Below, in pieces: positions 1 through 8,615 of a stretch of 41,450 nt of DNA (the stretch's first letter is position 1; each line of letters begins with the position of its first letter). Location of the stretch: assembly GCA_051745935.1 (NCBI GenBank), contig JBNJEM010000003.1:1-41450 (forward strand). The letters are read 5' to 3'. A program made the position numbers and the translations under genes. This DNA is from JBNJEM01 sp051745935. GTDB lineage: Bacteria; Planctomycetota; Planctomycetia; Pirellulales; Pirellulaceae. The notes under the pieces were generated by a model. That model saw nothing but the letters and a program-made list of their open reading frames with translations. It was not told where the DNA came from and made no database searches.

Positions 1-76
1 AACAACCTATGTTTTCAAGAATGCAAGCGTAAATTGTGCTGCAATTTCATGTCTCTCGAGAAACAGGAGTCCGGCG

Positions 77-1081
77 ATGATTGCCGTTCTGGCTTTTTGG
101 GGTGGAGTAGTCGTGTACGCGGTAGTCCGTACACTCGTCTCCGGATTGTACATCGTACGACCGGACGAACGCGTGGTGTTGACGACGTTTGGCAGAGCCG
201 ATCGGTTGCCGGGTGACGAAGTCGACAAGGTTGACGATCCGGAATTGAGCCCGGAGGAACGAGAACGGTACGCGTATCCCCGGGTTCAAGTGATTGGGCC
301 GGGGGGACCATATTTCAAATGGCCGTGGCAGCGGGTCCACCGCATCAGCGTGGCCACGCAGTCGGTCGATCTGGTCTGGGATCCGACCAAGCGGCAATCG
401 ACCATCGAAGCGGTTACGAAGGATAACTTGACCACTGGTGTTAACGGGCAGATTCGGTTTCGGGTGAGCGAAAACAACCTGTATGCATATCTGTTCGGCG
501 TGGAGAGACCTCTGGAGCACGTGATGGGGTATTTCGTCTCCGTGCTGCGGGAGCGGATTGCCACGTTTGTTGATCCGAAGGGGCAGAGTTTGATTGCCGA
601 GGGCGAATTCGAGGAGGAAAGCGGTGAGGGTTCTTCGGCCGTTGGGCTCTCCGAAGGCGTGTCAATCAACGACCTCCGCAAGAACCTGCCGATGCTCAAC
701 AACTACATGGAAGAACAGTGTCGTTCCACACTGGGACGCTATGGCATTGAACTTGACGCGGCGCTCATTACCAACATTGATCCGCCGGCGGAAGTCGATC
801 GGGCTTTGTCGGCGATTAACAGCACGCGGAACCAGGTGGCCGCGGACCTTAGCACGGCGCGAGCGGACGCGGAGCAGCAGATCACGATGAGTGAACGGGC
901 CGTTGACATCGCCCGGAACAACGCGCAGGCGGAGGTGGCGCCGCTGCGCGAACTGGCCGCCACGCTGACAGCCATCAAACAGAAAGGCGGACGGAACGCT
1001 TTGGGCGCGTACATCCGAAACATGCGCGTGCCGCTGTTGTCGCGAGCCCGGCGCATTGTACAAACCTCGGAGATGTCCTAA
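77..1081 (+). CDS. SPFH/band-7 domain membrane protein (HflK-like)
   Basis: 334-residue protein with one N-terminal membrane segment (about residues 1-24) followed directly by the SPFH opening YIVRPDERVVLTTFG. The SPFH core covers roughly residues 25-235, and an Ala/Glu/Arg-rich helical stretch (about 230-285, for example STRADAEQQITMSERAV) should form the coiled coil typical of stomatin/prohibitin/HflK proteins. Such proteins assemble into large membrane rings or caps that organise membrane domains or modulate FtsH-type proteases; the exact role here is not shown. The start is supported by AGGAGT at 65-70. A second SPFH gene follows 69 bp downstream on the same strand, so the two probably form a hetero-oligomeric pair as HflK and HflC do. 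No protease gene is next to them in the window. Confidence 0.85.
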   Translation: MIAVLAFWGGVVVYAVVRTLVSGLYIVRPDERVVLTTFGRADRLPGDEVDKVDDPELSPEERERYAYPRVQVIGPGGPYFKWPWQRVHRISVATQSVDLVWDPTKRQSTIEAVTKDNLTTGVNGQIRFRVSENNLYAYLFGVERPLEHVMGYFVSVLRERIATFVDPKGQSLIAEGEFEEESGEGSSAVGLSEGVSINDLRKNLPMLNNYMEEQCRSTLGRYGIELDAALITNIDPPAEVDRALSAINSTRNQVAADLSTARADAEQQITMSERAVDIARNNAQAEVAPLRELAATLTAIKQKGGRNALGAYIRNMRVPLLSRARRIVQTSEMS

Positions 1082-1150
1082 CGCGAAGAAGATTTGGAAA
1101 GGCAAACCGGTTTTCTAACCGGCTGTAAAACAAGAAGCCAGGAGAGACTC

Positions 1151-2053
1151 ATGCTTCCTCAAGTTGTCATCGGTTTTGTTGCCGGGATACTGGCGATTCC
1201 CATCGTGCTGGCCATTGCCCGAGGGTTTGGTATCTGGACCATCGTGAACGAGCGTGAAGCCCAGGTATTCACGCTGTTTGGAAAGGTAATCGGGACGATT
1301 TCCGAGCCCGGTTTGCAGTTTCCGATCGGCGAATTCGGGGCCCGGGCGTTCCTGATCCCGTTTTTCGGCAAGAAGCATCGCGTCAGCACGGCGCTCAAAC
1401 AACACTACTTGCGAGGCCAAATGGTCAACTCCGAAGAAGGCACGCCGATGGGTGTCGGCATTTGGTATGAAATGCAAGTCAATGACCCCACCGCGTACTT
1501 GTTCATCAACACGAATCCCGAAGGCTCGCTGCAGGCGAACGTCGCGAGCTCCACGATCTCGACCTTGAGTAACCTGGAAATGGACAAGATGCTCGAGGAT
1601 CGACACAGTCTCAGCCGCACGGTTCGCCGCACCGTTTCGCCCTTGTCGGAAAAGTGGGGCTACCGGCTCGGTTCCGTGTACATTCGAAAGGTCTATTTCA
1701 CCGATCAGCAGATGGTGCAGAACATCACGGAGAAGGTCGTCAAACGACTGGTGCAAGTGACCAGTGCCATGAAACAGGACGGTGAAAACCGCGTGGGGCT
1801 GATCCGCAGTGAAACAGCCAATAAAGTGTCTCAGAAGATGGCGGAAGCCAAATCGAAGCGTCCGGAGGTCGTGGGCAGAGCACTGAACGACATTTCCGAC
1901 CGGGATTCGGAGATCCTCGAGGCCGTGATGGACGTGATGGAGACCGATGGACTGCTCGAGTCGAACGCTCCGGTGGAGATTCTTCCCGCCGGTACGAATG
2001 TCCTCGTGCAATTGGGTGATGATGTTCCAATAGGAACACCGGTGGGTCAGTAG
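1151..2053 (+). CDS. SPFH/band-7 domain membrane protein (HflC-like partner)
   Basis: 300-residue protein with an N-terminal hydrophobic anchor (MLPQVVIGFVAGILAIPIVL, residues 1-20) and then the band-7 opening WTIVNEREAQVFTLFGKVIG. An SPFH core and a helical C-terminal part follow. The ATG at 1151 is preferred over an upstream TTG at 1094 because an AGGAGA ribosome-binding site lies about 6 bp before it and the hydrophobic anchor then sits at the extreme N-terminus. It is likely co-transcribed with the SPFH gene upstream. The C-terminal helical region has fewer Ala-rich repeats than its neighbour, so the two are diverged paralogues and not a recent duplication. Family assignment is firm; whether they act on a protease or on membrane microdomains is inference. 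Confidence 0.82.
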   Translation: MLPQVVIGFVAGILAIPIVLAIARGFGIWTIVNEREAQVFTLFGKVIGTISEPGLQFPIGEFGARAFLIPFFGKKHRVSTALKQHYLRGQMVNSEEGTPMGVGIWYEMQVNDPTAYLFINTNPEGSLQANVASSTISTLSNLEMDKMLEDRHSLSRTVRRTVSPLSEKWGYRLGSVYIRKVYFTDQQMVQNITEKVVKRLVQVTSAMKQDGENRVGLIRSETANKVSQKMAEAKSKRPEVVGRALNDISDRDSEILEAVMDVMETDGLLESNAPVEILPAGTNVLVQLGDDVPIGTPVGQ

Positions 2054-2183
2054 CAGCAGTGGCAGCTCGCCGGCGTTCGGCCCCCGAGGGGAGTCGAAGA
2101 TTGGTCCCGTTACCCGGAGTCTGTACGGGATTCGTTGCGAGGCGGCGCAAAATGCGGCGCGGCGGCCGCGCGAGGGGAACACT

Positions 2184-2466
2184 ATGAAAAGGACATTATT
2201 CACCCTAGCCTGCTGGTTCGTGCTGACGCCGATCGCCGCGCGCAAAGACGTTTCGGCGGCGTCCAGGGAGACACTCCACCCCAATATCTTGATCATCCTC
2301 GCGGATGACATGGGGTATGGCGATGTCGCCATCCTCAACCGCGACAGCAGAATCCCCACGCCCAACCTGGACCGGCTGGCAAGAGAAGGCCTGATTTTCA
2401 CCGACGCCCATTCCTCTGGGTCGTACTGCGTCCCCTCCCGCTACGGCCTGTTAACCGGCCGGTATA
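2184..2466 (+). pseudogene. Sulfatase, N-terminal fragment
   Basis: About 94 codons of a formylglycine-dependent sulfatase. A signal-like N-terminus is followed by the metal-binding motif LADDMGYGD (residues 39-47) and the catalytic signature CVPSRYGLLTGR, in which Cys82 would be converted to formylglycine. Family members are usually 450-600 residues. Here homology stops right after TGRY at about 2466 and the frame runs on into unrelated sequence until 2654. The break is at a short sequence containing GGTGTCAGGAACC, after which a fragment of a transporter begins. The catalytic domain is therefore incomplete and the gene cannot make a working enzyme. The intact active-site signature suggests the truncation is fairly recent. 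Confidence 0.85.
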
Positions 2467-2494
2467 GGAAAAAAGGTGTCAGGAACCGTTTTAG
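2467..2494. repeat. Junction sequence with GGTGTCAGGAACC core
   Basis: About 28 bp separate the end of sulfatase homology from the start of TctA homology. They contain AAAAAAGGTGTCAGGAACC followed by GTTTTA, with GGT and ACC as inverted ends around a short centre and A/T runs outside. This resembles REP-like palindromes linked to REP-associated tyrosine transposases, but that link is from memory and no second copy was found in the window. Confidence 0.3.
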
Positions 2495-2808
2495 TCGGGG
2501 CCGGCACTTTTTCTGCAACAGCCGGGGATGGTCTCGAGCTTATTCCTGCTGTTTGCCCTGGCAAACGTCCTTCTGCTCATCATCGGCCTCCTTGGCGCTT
2601 GTTGGTTCGCTCGTATTCTCCATGCGCCGCGCCGATTGCTGCCGCCGCTGGTAACCGCGTTCTGTCTTGTCGGCACCTACGCGGTCAGAACAAGCGTTTT
2701 CGACGTCTTTGTGCTTGTGGCAGGTGGCGTATTGGGCTTTTGTCCGCAAAAGGTGTGGGGATTGCGCCCCGCTGGTTCTCGGGGCCATAAGGGGCCCTAA
2801 CAAAACTG
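2495..2808 (+). pseudogene. Tripartite tricarboxylate transporter large permease (TctA), C-terminal fragment
   Basis: Translation gives GPALFLQQPGMV, then hydrophobic helices (FLLFALANVLLLIIG; LVTAFCLVGTYAV; VFVLVAGGVLGF), which match the C-terminal end of TctA-type permeases that import tricarboxylates with a periplasmic binding protein. After GGVLGF the frame must shift to continue with LLSAKGVGIA and again to give PLVLGAIRGP, the usual C-terminal motif of the family. At least two frameshifts are therefore present, and the first 400 or so residues are absent. No TctB or TctC gene is nearby. The fragment abuts the sulfatase remnant in the same orientation but in unrelated frames, so this is a recombination junction and not a fusion gene. 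Confidence 0.7.
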
Positions 2809-2814
2809 TTTGGC

Positions 2815-2832
2815 GCGGGGCTCCGACCCCGC
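2815..2832. repeat. GC-rich hairpin between two gene remnants
   Basis: GCGGGG (2815-2820) and CCCCGC (2827-2832) form a 6-bp perfect stem with a 6-nt loop. It lies between the TctA remnant and the oppositely oriented hydrolase remnant. There is no T tract on either side, so it is a weak terminator candidate; it may be part of a dispersed intergenic repeat. Confidence 0.35.
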
Positions 2833-2844
2833 CGGTGCCGGCCG

Positions 2845-3558
2845 CTATGGTGCGGCGGAACTGGTCCGTCGGGCGGTGGTCTGGGTCGTTTCGAAGATCC
2901 AATAGGTCAGGTCGCCGTACGCCCGCGGCACCAGAAAAGGTCGCCGCGAAGCGGGCAGTGCCTCGCGAATCAGAGCGCGGATATCCAGCAGGATCGGGTC
3001 ACTGCTGCCGTAGTACGAGTGCCCCAGCAGGCTGGTGTCGAGCACCGACACGTCAATTGTCTCAATACCGGGCAAGACGACCAGTCCCGCGCCGGAGTCA
3101 CCCGCCCTCGGCTAGCCGTGGACTTTTTTGGACGTCGCGAGTGCCTGATCGTTGGAGGAGGCGTAGAGGGTGACGTGCCGCGCGGACCGGACGAGGGCCG
3201 GGGCCAGGTCGCGGCGAAAGATCTCGGCATCCACGTCCGGCGCCGCGAGGATAATCTGGTTGAACAGGGCAGACTCCGCGCCCAACTGCAGTTCCAATTC
3301 GCGCAGGGCCGAGGTGAGAGCCCGATTCCCCATGCTGTGCGCCACGAGATTCACTGCCGTGGCCCCGCTGCGGCGCGTCACGTCGACCAGGAACTGTCGC
3401 AAGTGCGGTACCGCCCACTCCACGTTGTTGGCGTCCACGGTGTACTTGAGCAATCCGCCCTGTGAGGGCCAGCTGAAGAAGATCGGGGCACCTTCAAACT
3501 GCACGTCATGCGCGATCTGGGCGGTGCGCCGCGCCGCCCCTTCAAACGTCACATTGTT
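2845..3558 (-). pseudogene. Alpha/beta hydrolase (DUF900, COG4782 type) with internal stop
   Basis: Minus-strand coding sequence for the serine-hydrolase core: NVTFEGAARRTAQIAHD, a FFSWPSQG motif, then the nucleophile elbow VAHSMGNR and an AAPDVDAEIF segment. The family has a Tyr after KKVHG; here the codon is TAG (3112-3114). Reading through that stop in the same frame continues the family sequence (PRAGDSGAGLVVLPGIETID, LLGHSYYG) to a natural stop at 2845. The expected FVHGYN oxyanion motif before NVTFEG is replaced by unrelated sequence, so the N-terminus is also lost at about 3558. A single nonsense change plus an N-terminal truncation make this a pseudogene. Its function in life was probably esterase-like. 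Confidence 0.78.
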
Positions 3559-4123
3559 CGCTGAAGGAACCCACCCTATTGGACGTCGCAGCGTCCGGGG
3601 CCACCCGCGACGGCGCGTTGGCATTTTTTGGAAACAGCGAGCCAACAGGCGCCGGAACCGTCCCCAAAATGGCCGAAAAATGGGCCCCAGAGAAAATTTT
3701 TTCGTGCCCCAACTCCTTATGGCGCAACGGCTTGCACCCTCTTTTTTTCCAGGAATACCGGTCCCGTCCAGTCGCTTGACAGGGCTTGCCAAGGTCTGAT
3801 TGAATAGCAGAATTCTGGCAATTGGGTTGTCGGCATCGGCAAAGCGTGGCTGCCGGGGCGGTACAAACCGCAATGGGCAGGATTCTCTAGGGCGCGTCGG
3901 TGTGTCGGACCGAAGCAGTTTCGAACATCCAATAAACGCCTCATGAGTTGTCGTCATGTGTCGCGAATGGTATGGGCTTTGACCGCCAAGGACACGCCCA
4001 CCTTATGCAATTCCGAACTGACAGGTCAAAGGTCGGTGGTGTTGGTGTAGACCAGCAGGTGGGTCATCTGCCGCTCTTCGTGTGGCTCATTGCCCATGTC
4101 CGCCAACCGAGACCGAGGAGGCG
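3559..4123. other. Gene-free stretch after the hydrolase remnant
   Basis: No supportable gene. The minus-strand frame entering from the hydrolase remnant stays open to 3957, but the residues upstream of 3558 are basic and low-complexity and match no family. A short minus-strand stretch around 3960-4090 has a coding look (SELHKVGVSLAVKAHTIRDT) but carries a TGA and could not be assigned. Homopolymer runs (AAAATTTTTT near 3695; CTTTTTTT near 3742) are present. Confidence 0.5.
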
Positions 4124-6118
4124 TCATTCCAGGTCGAGATCTTTCGGGATGCTCGGTCTGCGTCGGGGATCGGGGCTGTCCGGGTTGAGGAGAGACATCC
4201 GGGGCGTGTGGGGCCGAAGCGGTCCCCAGTTGACCGCATACGGGTATTGCTCGGCGATGCCCTGAATCCGCTTCCAGTTGGCCCGGACTTTCTCGGCGAT
4301 CGATTCGTCTTTCTCTTTCCAGTAGGCCGCCATCAACCGGCAGTTCTCCACGACCAGACGAGTATGGTCGAGCCCCGCCTGCACGAACGCGACCCGCCGG
4401 CCGTAGATCGGATCTTCATTCTCCACTTTGCTCGCAGCCTGCTCGAGTCGCTGCCGCGCGTCATCGAGTAGTTCATCGGTATACAGCAGCGGGAAATAGA
4501 AGAGACCGGCCCCATAGCCGTGCTCGTCGACGAAGGCCATCCGGACTTCCTCGAGCATCTCGTAGTACGCCTGCACCTCCTTGGCGGCCGGTCCGAATCC
4601 GCGACGGTAATAGTCATCCAACAGGGCTTGCCCTTCGGAATCGGCGTTCCAGACGAGGTGCGCCATCACGTAATATTGCGGTCCCTGCGTCGCCCAGTGC
4701 TCCCAGACGGTGTCGATGAAGATCCCCAGGCAACCGCTCTCGGCCACCAGCTTGAGGTCCTCGATCGTCTGCGCGATCGAAAGGTCCGGCAGCCCTTGCT
4801 GCCATCCGGCCGGACTGCCAGTGTTCGGCCGCCAGATCAACTGAGGCGCGATCTTACCCCATGCCAGGAACTGCTCCCGGTGGGTGGTGCCGCGAGAGGA
4901 GCCGCGGTCGGCAAGGTTCGTCCGTCCGAAAAAGTTCGCCACGCTCGAGATGACCACGTTCTCCGCCGGACGGGCCTTCACCGGTGCCGGCCGCGAATGC
5001 CCGTAGGAGTTCATCAGCACATAGTAGTCCTTGTCGGGATAGCGTTCTTTGAGCAATTCCGCCAGACGGTTGGCGAACGTGAGGTGGCGGTCGGTCAAAG
5101 CGGGACGCTCCTCCCGATGATCCTGCCAGTGGAACATCCGCAGCTCGCCGTCAGGATGATCCCAGGCGGTGCAGTTCTCGCAGATGCAGTGTCCGCTGTA
5201 CCAACCGTCGTTCGGGGCGGCGCTGAAGATGGTCAAATTGGGATCCTGCTTCAGCTTCTCCTCAACATCGGCCAGCCACTGCTTCCAGACCGCCGGATTG
5301 GACTGGCAGATCTTGACGGTCCGGGGATTGGGCCAGCCGCCGCGAGTGCCGTCCGGCTGAAGGGCGAACAGTTCCGGACGCTCCTCGCCGAAGCGGTCCC
5401 ACCAGTCGGTGAAGGCGTGTCCGCCGGTGAAGGTCAGTGAATCGAGTTGAAGCCGCTGCCGCCGGACCCAGTCGTGCGAGCGGCCATATCCCCCGTCGCC
5501 CAGTTGGGAGAAGCGGATGACCGTCCGCCGGCCGCGAATCTGCGGATGATACCGATACTGGAACGGAGCCAGTGCGATCGTTGGCTGCTTGAGAACGTCC
5601 TCGCCCAATTCCCCCGGCCACAGCCAGCGGACATGCAGGTGTTTCTGGAGGAACGTGTACATTGCGTTGACGGTTCCGTATTCCTCCTGTTTGCCGTGAA
5701 TGGTTTCGCGACGCCCCTCGACGACCAGGTTGTCCGGATCCCAGCGGTCGCGCCCGGCGATGACCAAATGACGCTCGTTGGCGGCAATCAGAATCTCTTC
5801 GGGATGCTGGAAGTCGAAATCGAGCTTCGGAAAGAGCGTTTTCAGCACCGGCTGGTACCCGAACCAGATCGCCGTTTCGGGGAGCGGATCGGGCTTTCCC
5901 TCAATCACCTTCGGCCTGGCCCCGCTGATCTTCTCGATGTATTCAGCCAGTTCGTCGGCCGCCCGGCGGGTGATCGGCGGCGCATCCTCGAACACGACGA
6001 TCGGCGCCGGGTCGGCGCCCTCCTTCACCAGCGCCAGGTCGCCGGCCGCCGAAACGGCAGAGACCGCGAACAGCAACAGCCCGCCAATAAGAACGGCAAG
6101 AAATGCGTACTTCTTCAT
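4124..6118 (-). CDS. DUF4838 exported putative glycoside hydrolase
   Basis: 664-residue protein with a signal peptide (MKKYAFLAVLIGGLLLFAVS, cleavage probably near residue 24). The N-terminal domain (about 25-135, ITRRAADELAEYIEKISGARP) has the alpha-glucuronidase/hexosaminidase-type accessory fold found before GH20/GH67-like barrels. It is followed by the DUF4838 region with GGHAFTDWWDRFGEERPELFAL, the Cys pair GHCICENCTAW and GIFIDTVWEHWATQGPQYY. DUF4838 proteins are thought to be polysaccharide-active, but the substrate is not established. The ATG at 6118 is chosen because the signal peptide begins there; seven upstream in-frame codons lack signal character. No clear Shine-Dalgarno sequence is visible. 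It stands alone, near another exported minus-strand protein. Confidence 0.85.
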   Translation of the reverse strand: MKKYAFLAVLIGGLLLFAVSAVSAAGDLALVKEGADPAPIVVFEDAPPITRRAADELAEYIEKISGARPKVIEGKPDPLPETAIWFGYQPVLKTLFPKLDFDFQHPEEILIAANERHLVIAGRDRWDPDNLVVEGRRETIHGKQEEYGTVNAMYTFLQKHLHVRWLWPGELGEDVLKQPTIALAPFQYRYHPQIRGRRTVIRFSQLGDGGYGRSHDWVRRQRLQLDSLTFTGGHAFTDWWDRFGEERPELFALQPDGTRGGWPNPRTVKICQSNPAVWKQWLADVEEKLKQDPNLTIFSAAPNDGWYSGHCICENCTAWDHPDGELRMFHWQDHREERPALTDRHLTFANRLAELLKERYPDKDYYVLMNSYGHSRPAPVKARPAENVVISSVANFFGRTNLADRGSSRGTTHREQFLAWGKIAPQLIWRPNTGSPAGWQQGLPDLSIAQTIEDLKLVAESGCLGIFIDTVWEHWATQGPQYYVMAHLVWNADSEGQALLDDYYRRGFGPAAKEVQAYYEMLEEVRMAFVDEHGYGAGLFYFPLLYTDELLDDARQRLEQAASKVENEDPIYGRRVAFVQAGLDHTRLVVENCRLMAAYWKEKDESIAEKVRANWKRIQGIAEQYPYAVNWGPLRPHTPRMSLLNPDSPDPRRRPSIPKDLDLE

Positions 6119-6142
6119 GGTGGTTAAATCCGACGGCAAAAA

Positions 6143-6238
6143 GTTTCAGACTGGTTGGACAACGTTGTGGCCTCCGAGTTGCAAATCGACGGGCGCATTG
6201 AAATCCTGCCCGAGATTCTGCCGTGCGATGTCGGCTAG
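6143..6238 (+). other. Possible short coding remnant
   Basis: One plus-strand frame is open from about 6143 to a TAG at 6236-6238 and ends LQIDGRIEILPEILPCDVG. It looks like a C-terminal tail by composition, lies between a signal peptide start and an SDR remnant that both run the other way, and has no start codon. The family was not recognised; chance is a real alternative. Confidence 0.2.
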
Positions 6239-6473
6239 AGGTCGAATTTGGTGGGCAGCATGACCACCTCGCGAATGATGACGTGCGGGGTCGGGTCAGC
6301 ATGAACATGACGACATCGGCCACGTCCGTCGCCTCTATCAAGCTACCTGACTCCTTTGCTTCCTTCAATTTCTCCGCCGGCCAATCGGCGAGCATCGCCT
6401 CGGTGCTGGCCAGCCCAATGCCCGCCCCCGCCCCAGTGACGACGGCGACCTTGTCTTCTAATTCTCTGGTCAT
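6235..6473 (-). pseudogene. Short-chain dehydrogenase/reductase remnant with internal deletion
   Basis: The minus-strand frame opens with ELEDKVAVVTGAGAGIGLA, the Rossmann nucleotide-binding motif of SDR enzymes, but about 35 codons in it jumps directly to EATDVADVVMFMLTRPR, which belongs near the C-terminus of the same family. The roughly 150 central residues, including the Ser-Tyr-Lys catalytic set, are missing. One more frameshift after RPR restores the usual ending HVIIREVVMLPTKFDL and a stop at 6235-6237. Both ends of one gene survive around an internal deletion, so this is a decayed single gene and not two fragments. It sits in the upstream region of the DUF4838 gene. Confidence 0.8.
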
Positions 6474-6680
6474 CGTTTCACTCCGCTTTCACTGTAGTAC
6501 CCGCGTTGCAAGACTTGGTATGGCCAGCAGGCGATAGTGAATTATACCCTCACCGACCGCGACGCGATCGCACCCCTTACACCTCTCCAGCGGGAACGCG
6601 TCGGCTTGCAATGTGATGGTGTCGCGATACCAAAACCAGAAGCAGCATCAAGGTTTCTGACTCTGTCCGGCGCGCCCCAC

Positions 6681-8615
6681 TCATTCGCCAATCTTTAACT
6701 GCGGTCCGTAACGTGGCCGCTCCTCGTCGTATTCAAGCGCGCCGAGGTCGGGCGCGGCGCCGGTGTGGTCATCGTTGACGTTCGGCAGCCGCACGCCGGC
6801 ATCGACGGCGTTGCCGCCGGGCTTCAGCCGGAAATCGAACGCGTCCGGTTCGTACGTCTTGCCCCGTTCGACGGGCGAGCCGTCGACGAAGATGTCATAC
6901 TCGACGCGCCGGCCGTGCTTCTCGTAACCGGTCGCGGCGGTGAAGTCTTCCAGCGACGCGTAGCCCTTGCGCTCGCGCTCGCCGTGGCTCCAACGGATGG
7001 GCGTGCGCGATTCCGCCGCGCCGCGGTATCCGTTGTAATCCATCGTCGTGCGATCGGGCGTGAACGTGCCGCTGCTGATCAGCCCGCCGTTGCCCAGCAG
7101 CAGGTTGTTGCGCAGGTGGCTGTTGCTCCAGTAGGGCGAGGTGAAGGCCGTGCCGCCGCCGGCGAGCGTGTTGTGATACGCGACGATGCCCGCGCCGAAG
7201 TTGTTCCACTTGAAGTTCAGATGTGTCAGGCCGAACCCTTCGTTGCGGATGAAATAGATCGGCCCGCCGTACACCGGCTGCGCGCTCAGGCCGGTGTGCG
7301 TGTTGTAAACAAGGTTGCGAATCACGCGAATGTTGTGGCAGCCGTAGTCCGCCTCGACGGTGTCGTCGATGGCGAACGAGAGGTCGTTGTGGGCAAAATC
7401 GATGTTGACCGCCTGCTTGCGCACGTCGTCCGGCGGCTGGCCGTAGTTGAAGATCGCCAAACTGTCGCTGAATCGGCTGACGCGGTTGTGCGCGACGACG
7501 TGCCCCTGCCCGTACACGTTCACCCCGGTGTGCGAGCCGCGCATGTAGTCTCCGCCCTCCAGGGTGCGCGGATACCACTCGGGATCGATACCCGTGATCA
7601 CATTATCGACGAGCGTCCAGTTCTTCGAGTTCTCCGACGCCGTCCACATGCCGTTGATGACGTCTTCGATCACACACCGCCGCACGGTGAGGTGCGACGC
7701 GCCCGGCCCGCCTTTGTCGTGCGCCGACTTCTCGCCGGTGCGCAGGAACATCGCGCCGCGGCGGACGGTCAGATCCTCGAAAATCAAATGATCCGCGCCG
7801 GGTATGCGGAACAGATCGGTCTTGCGGTCCGGCCCTTCGAGGATCGTGCTGCCGGCGCCCTGGCCGCGGATGACGATCGGTTCGCCGGGTTCGCCTGATT
7901 TCTTCCAGACGTATGGCGCGTCGTTCAGTTTGTGAACTCCGGCGTGGAGGAGAATGACATCGCCGGGTCTCGCGGTGTGATAGGCGGAATCGAGATTGTT
8001 GAAGGTCGGCGTATCAACGTCACGCCCGTTGCGGCGGGCCGGCTCGTGGGCGTCCGCCGGTACATGGAGCGTCCGCCCGTCTTTCGCCGCTCGCGGCTCG
8101 GCCCGCGTGGCCACGGTGATCACCTTCGCCTTCTCCGGCGCGCCGCCGTCCGGGTCGGTCATTGTGAACCGCACGTCGTACTTCGTGCCAGGCTCCAGCG
8201 AGAACACGCTGCCGGCAAACAGATTGCCCGTGCGGTAATGCTTCATGTCGCCGTTGTAGAAGTAACGCGTGACGATTTCGTGATGCACGCGCAGCATCGG
8301 CAGCGCCTCCCGCCACGCGCCGCCGCCCGCCTTGCGGTACGCGACCGTGACCGCCGCGTTACGGTTGCTGTCGCCGGCGATGTACCACCGGAAGCCGAGG
8401 TTGTTCAGCGTCGGCGGATCGATCAGAAACTCACCCGGCACAATGTCGTCGCGCTGCGGGCCTTCTTCAAAACCATTCACCTTCTCGCGATCGAAATTCC
8501 AGAACCGCCGCTCGAACTGTGCGTGCGCGGACGCGGCGAGAGCGAGAAGGGCGCTCGCCGCAAGCAGTATGCACACCGCTGGTCTTGTGGTCGTGCGAGA
8601 TCGAGAAGTGAGCAT
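6681..8615 (-). CDS. Exported right-handed parallel beta-helix protein
   Basis: 644 residues with a signal peptide (hydrophobic CILLAASALLALAASAHA, cleavage about residue 33). An Ig/fibronectin-like region follows (about 50-170, GTKYDVRFTMTDPDGG), then a beta-helix solenoid (about 190-530) with repeated short strands such as HLIFEDLTVRRGAMFL, HLTVRRCVIEDVINGMW and WTLVDNVITGI. The end has the planctomycete-style closing VDAGVRLPNVNDDHTGAAPDLGALE. Such solenoids are found in polysaccharide lyases, epimerases and glycoside hydrolases. No specific catalytic triad could be assigned, so a carbohydrate-active role is inference. AAGG about 9 bp before the ATG supports the start. The gene is very GC-rich and leaves long empty frames on the other strand. 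Confidence 0.82.
   Translation of the reverse strand: MLTSRSRTTTRPAVCILLAASALLALAASAHAQFERRFWNFDREKVNGFEEGPQRDDIVPGEFLIDPPTLNNLGFRWYIAGDSNRNAAVTVAYRKAGGGAWREALPMLRVHHEIVTRYFYNGDMKHYRTGNLFAGSVFSLEPGTKYDVRFTMTDPDGGAPEKAKVITVATRAEPRAAKDGRTLHVPADAHEPARRNGRDVDTPTFNNLDSAYHTARPGDVILLHAGVHKLNDAPYVWKKSGEPGEPIVIRGQGAGSTILEGPDRKTDLFRIPGADHLIFEDLTVRRGAMFLRTGEKSAHDKGGPGASHLTVRRCVIEDVINGMWTASENSKNWTLVDNVITGIDPEWYPRTLEGGDYMRGSHTGVNVYGQGHVVAHNRVSRFSDSLAIFNYGQPPDDVRKQAVNIDFAHNDLSFAIDDTVEADYGCHNIRVIRNLVYNTHTGLSAQPVYGGPIYFIRNEGFGLTHLNFKWNNFGAGIVAYHNTLAGGGTAFTSPYWSNSHLRNNLLLGNGGLISSGTFTPDRTTMDYNGYRGAAESRTPIRWSHGERERKGYASLEDFTAATGYEKHGRRVEYDIFVDGSPVERGKTYEPDAFDFRLKPGGNAVDAGVRLPNVNDDHTGAAPDLGALEYDEERPRYGPQLKIGE

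Noticed and set aside
3960..4090. Minus-strand coding-like stretch ending AVKAHTIRDT
   Set aside because: Contains an in-frame TGA, matches no recognised family and has no start; mentioned only as a possible remnant.
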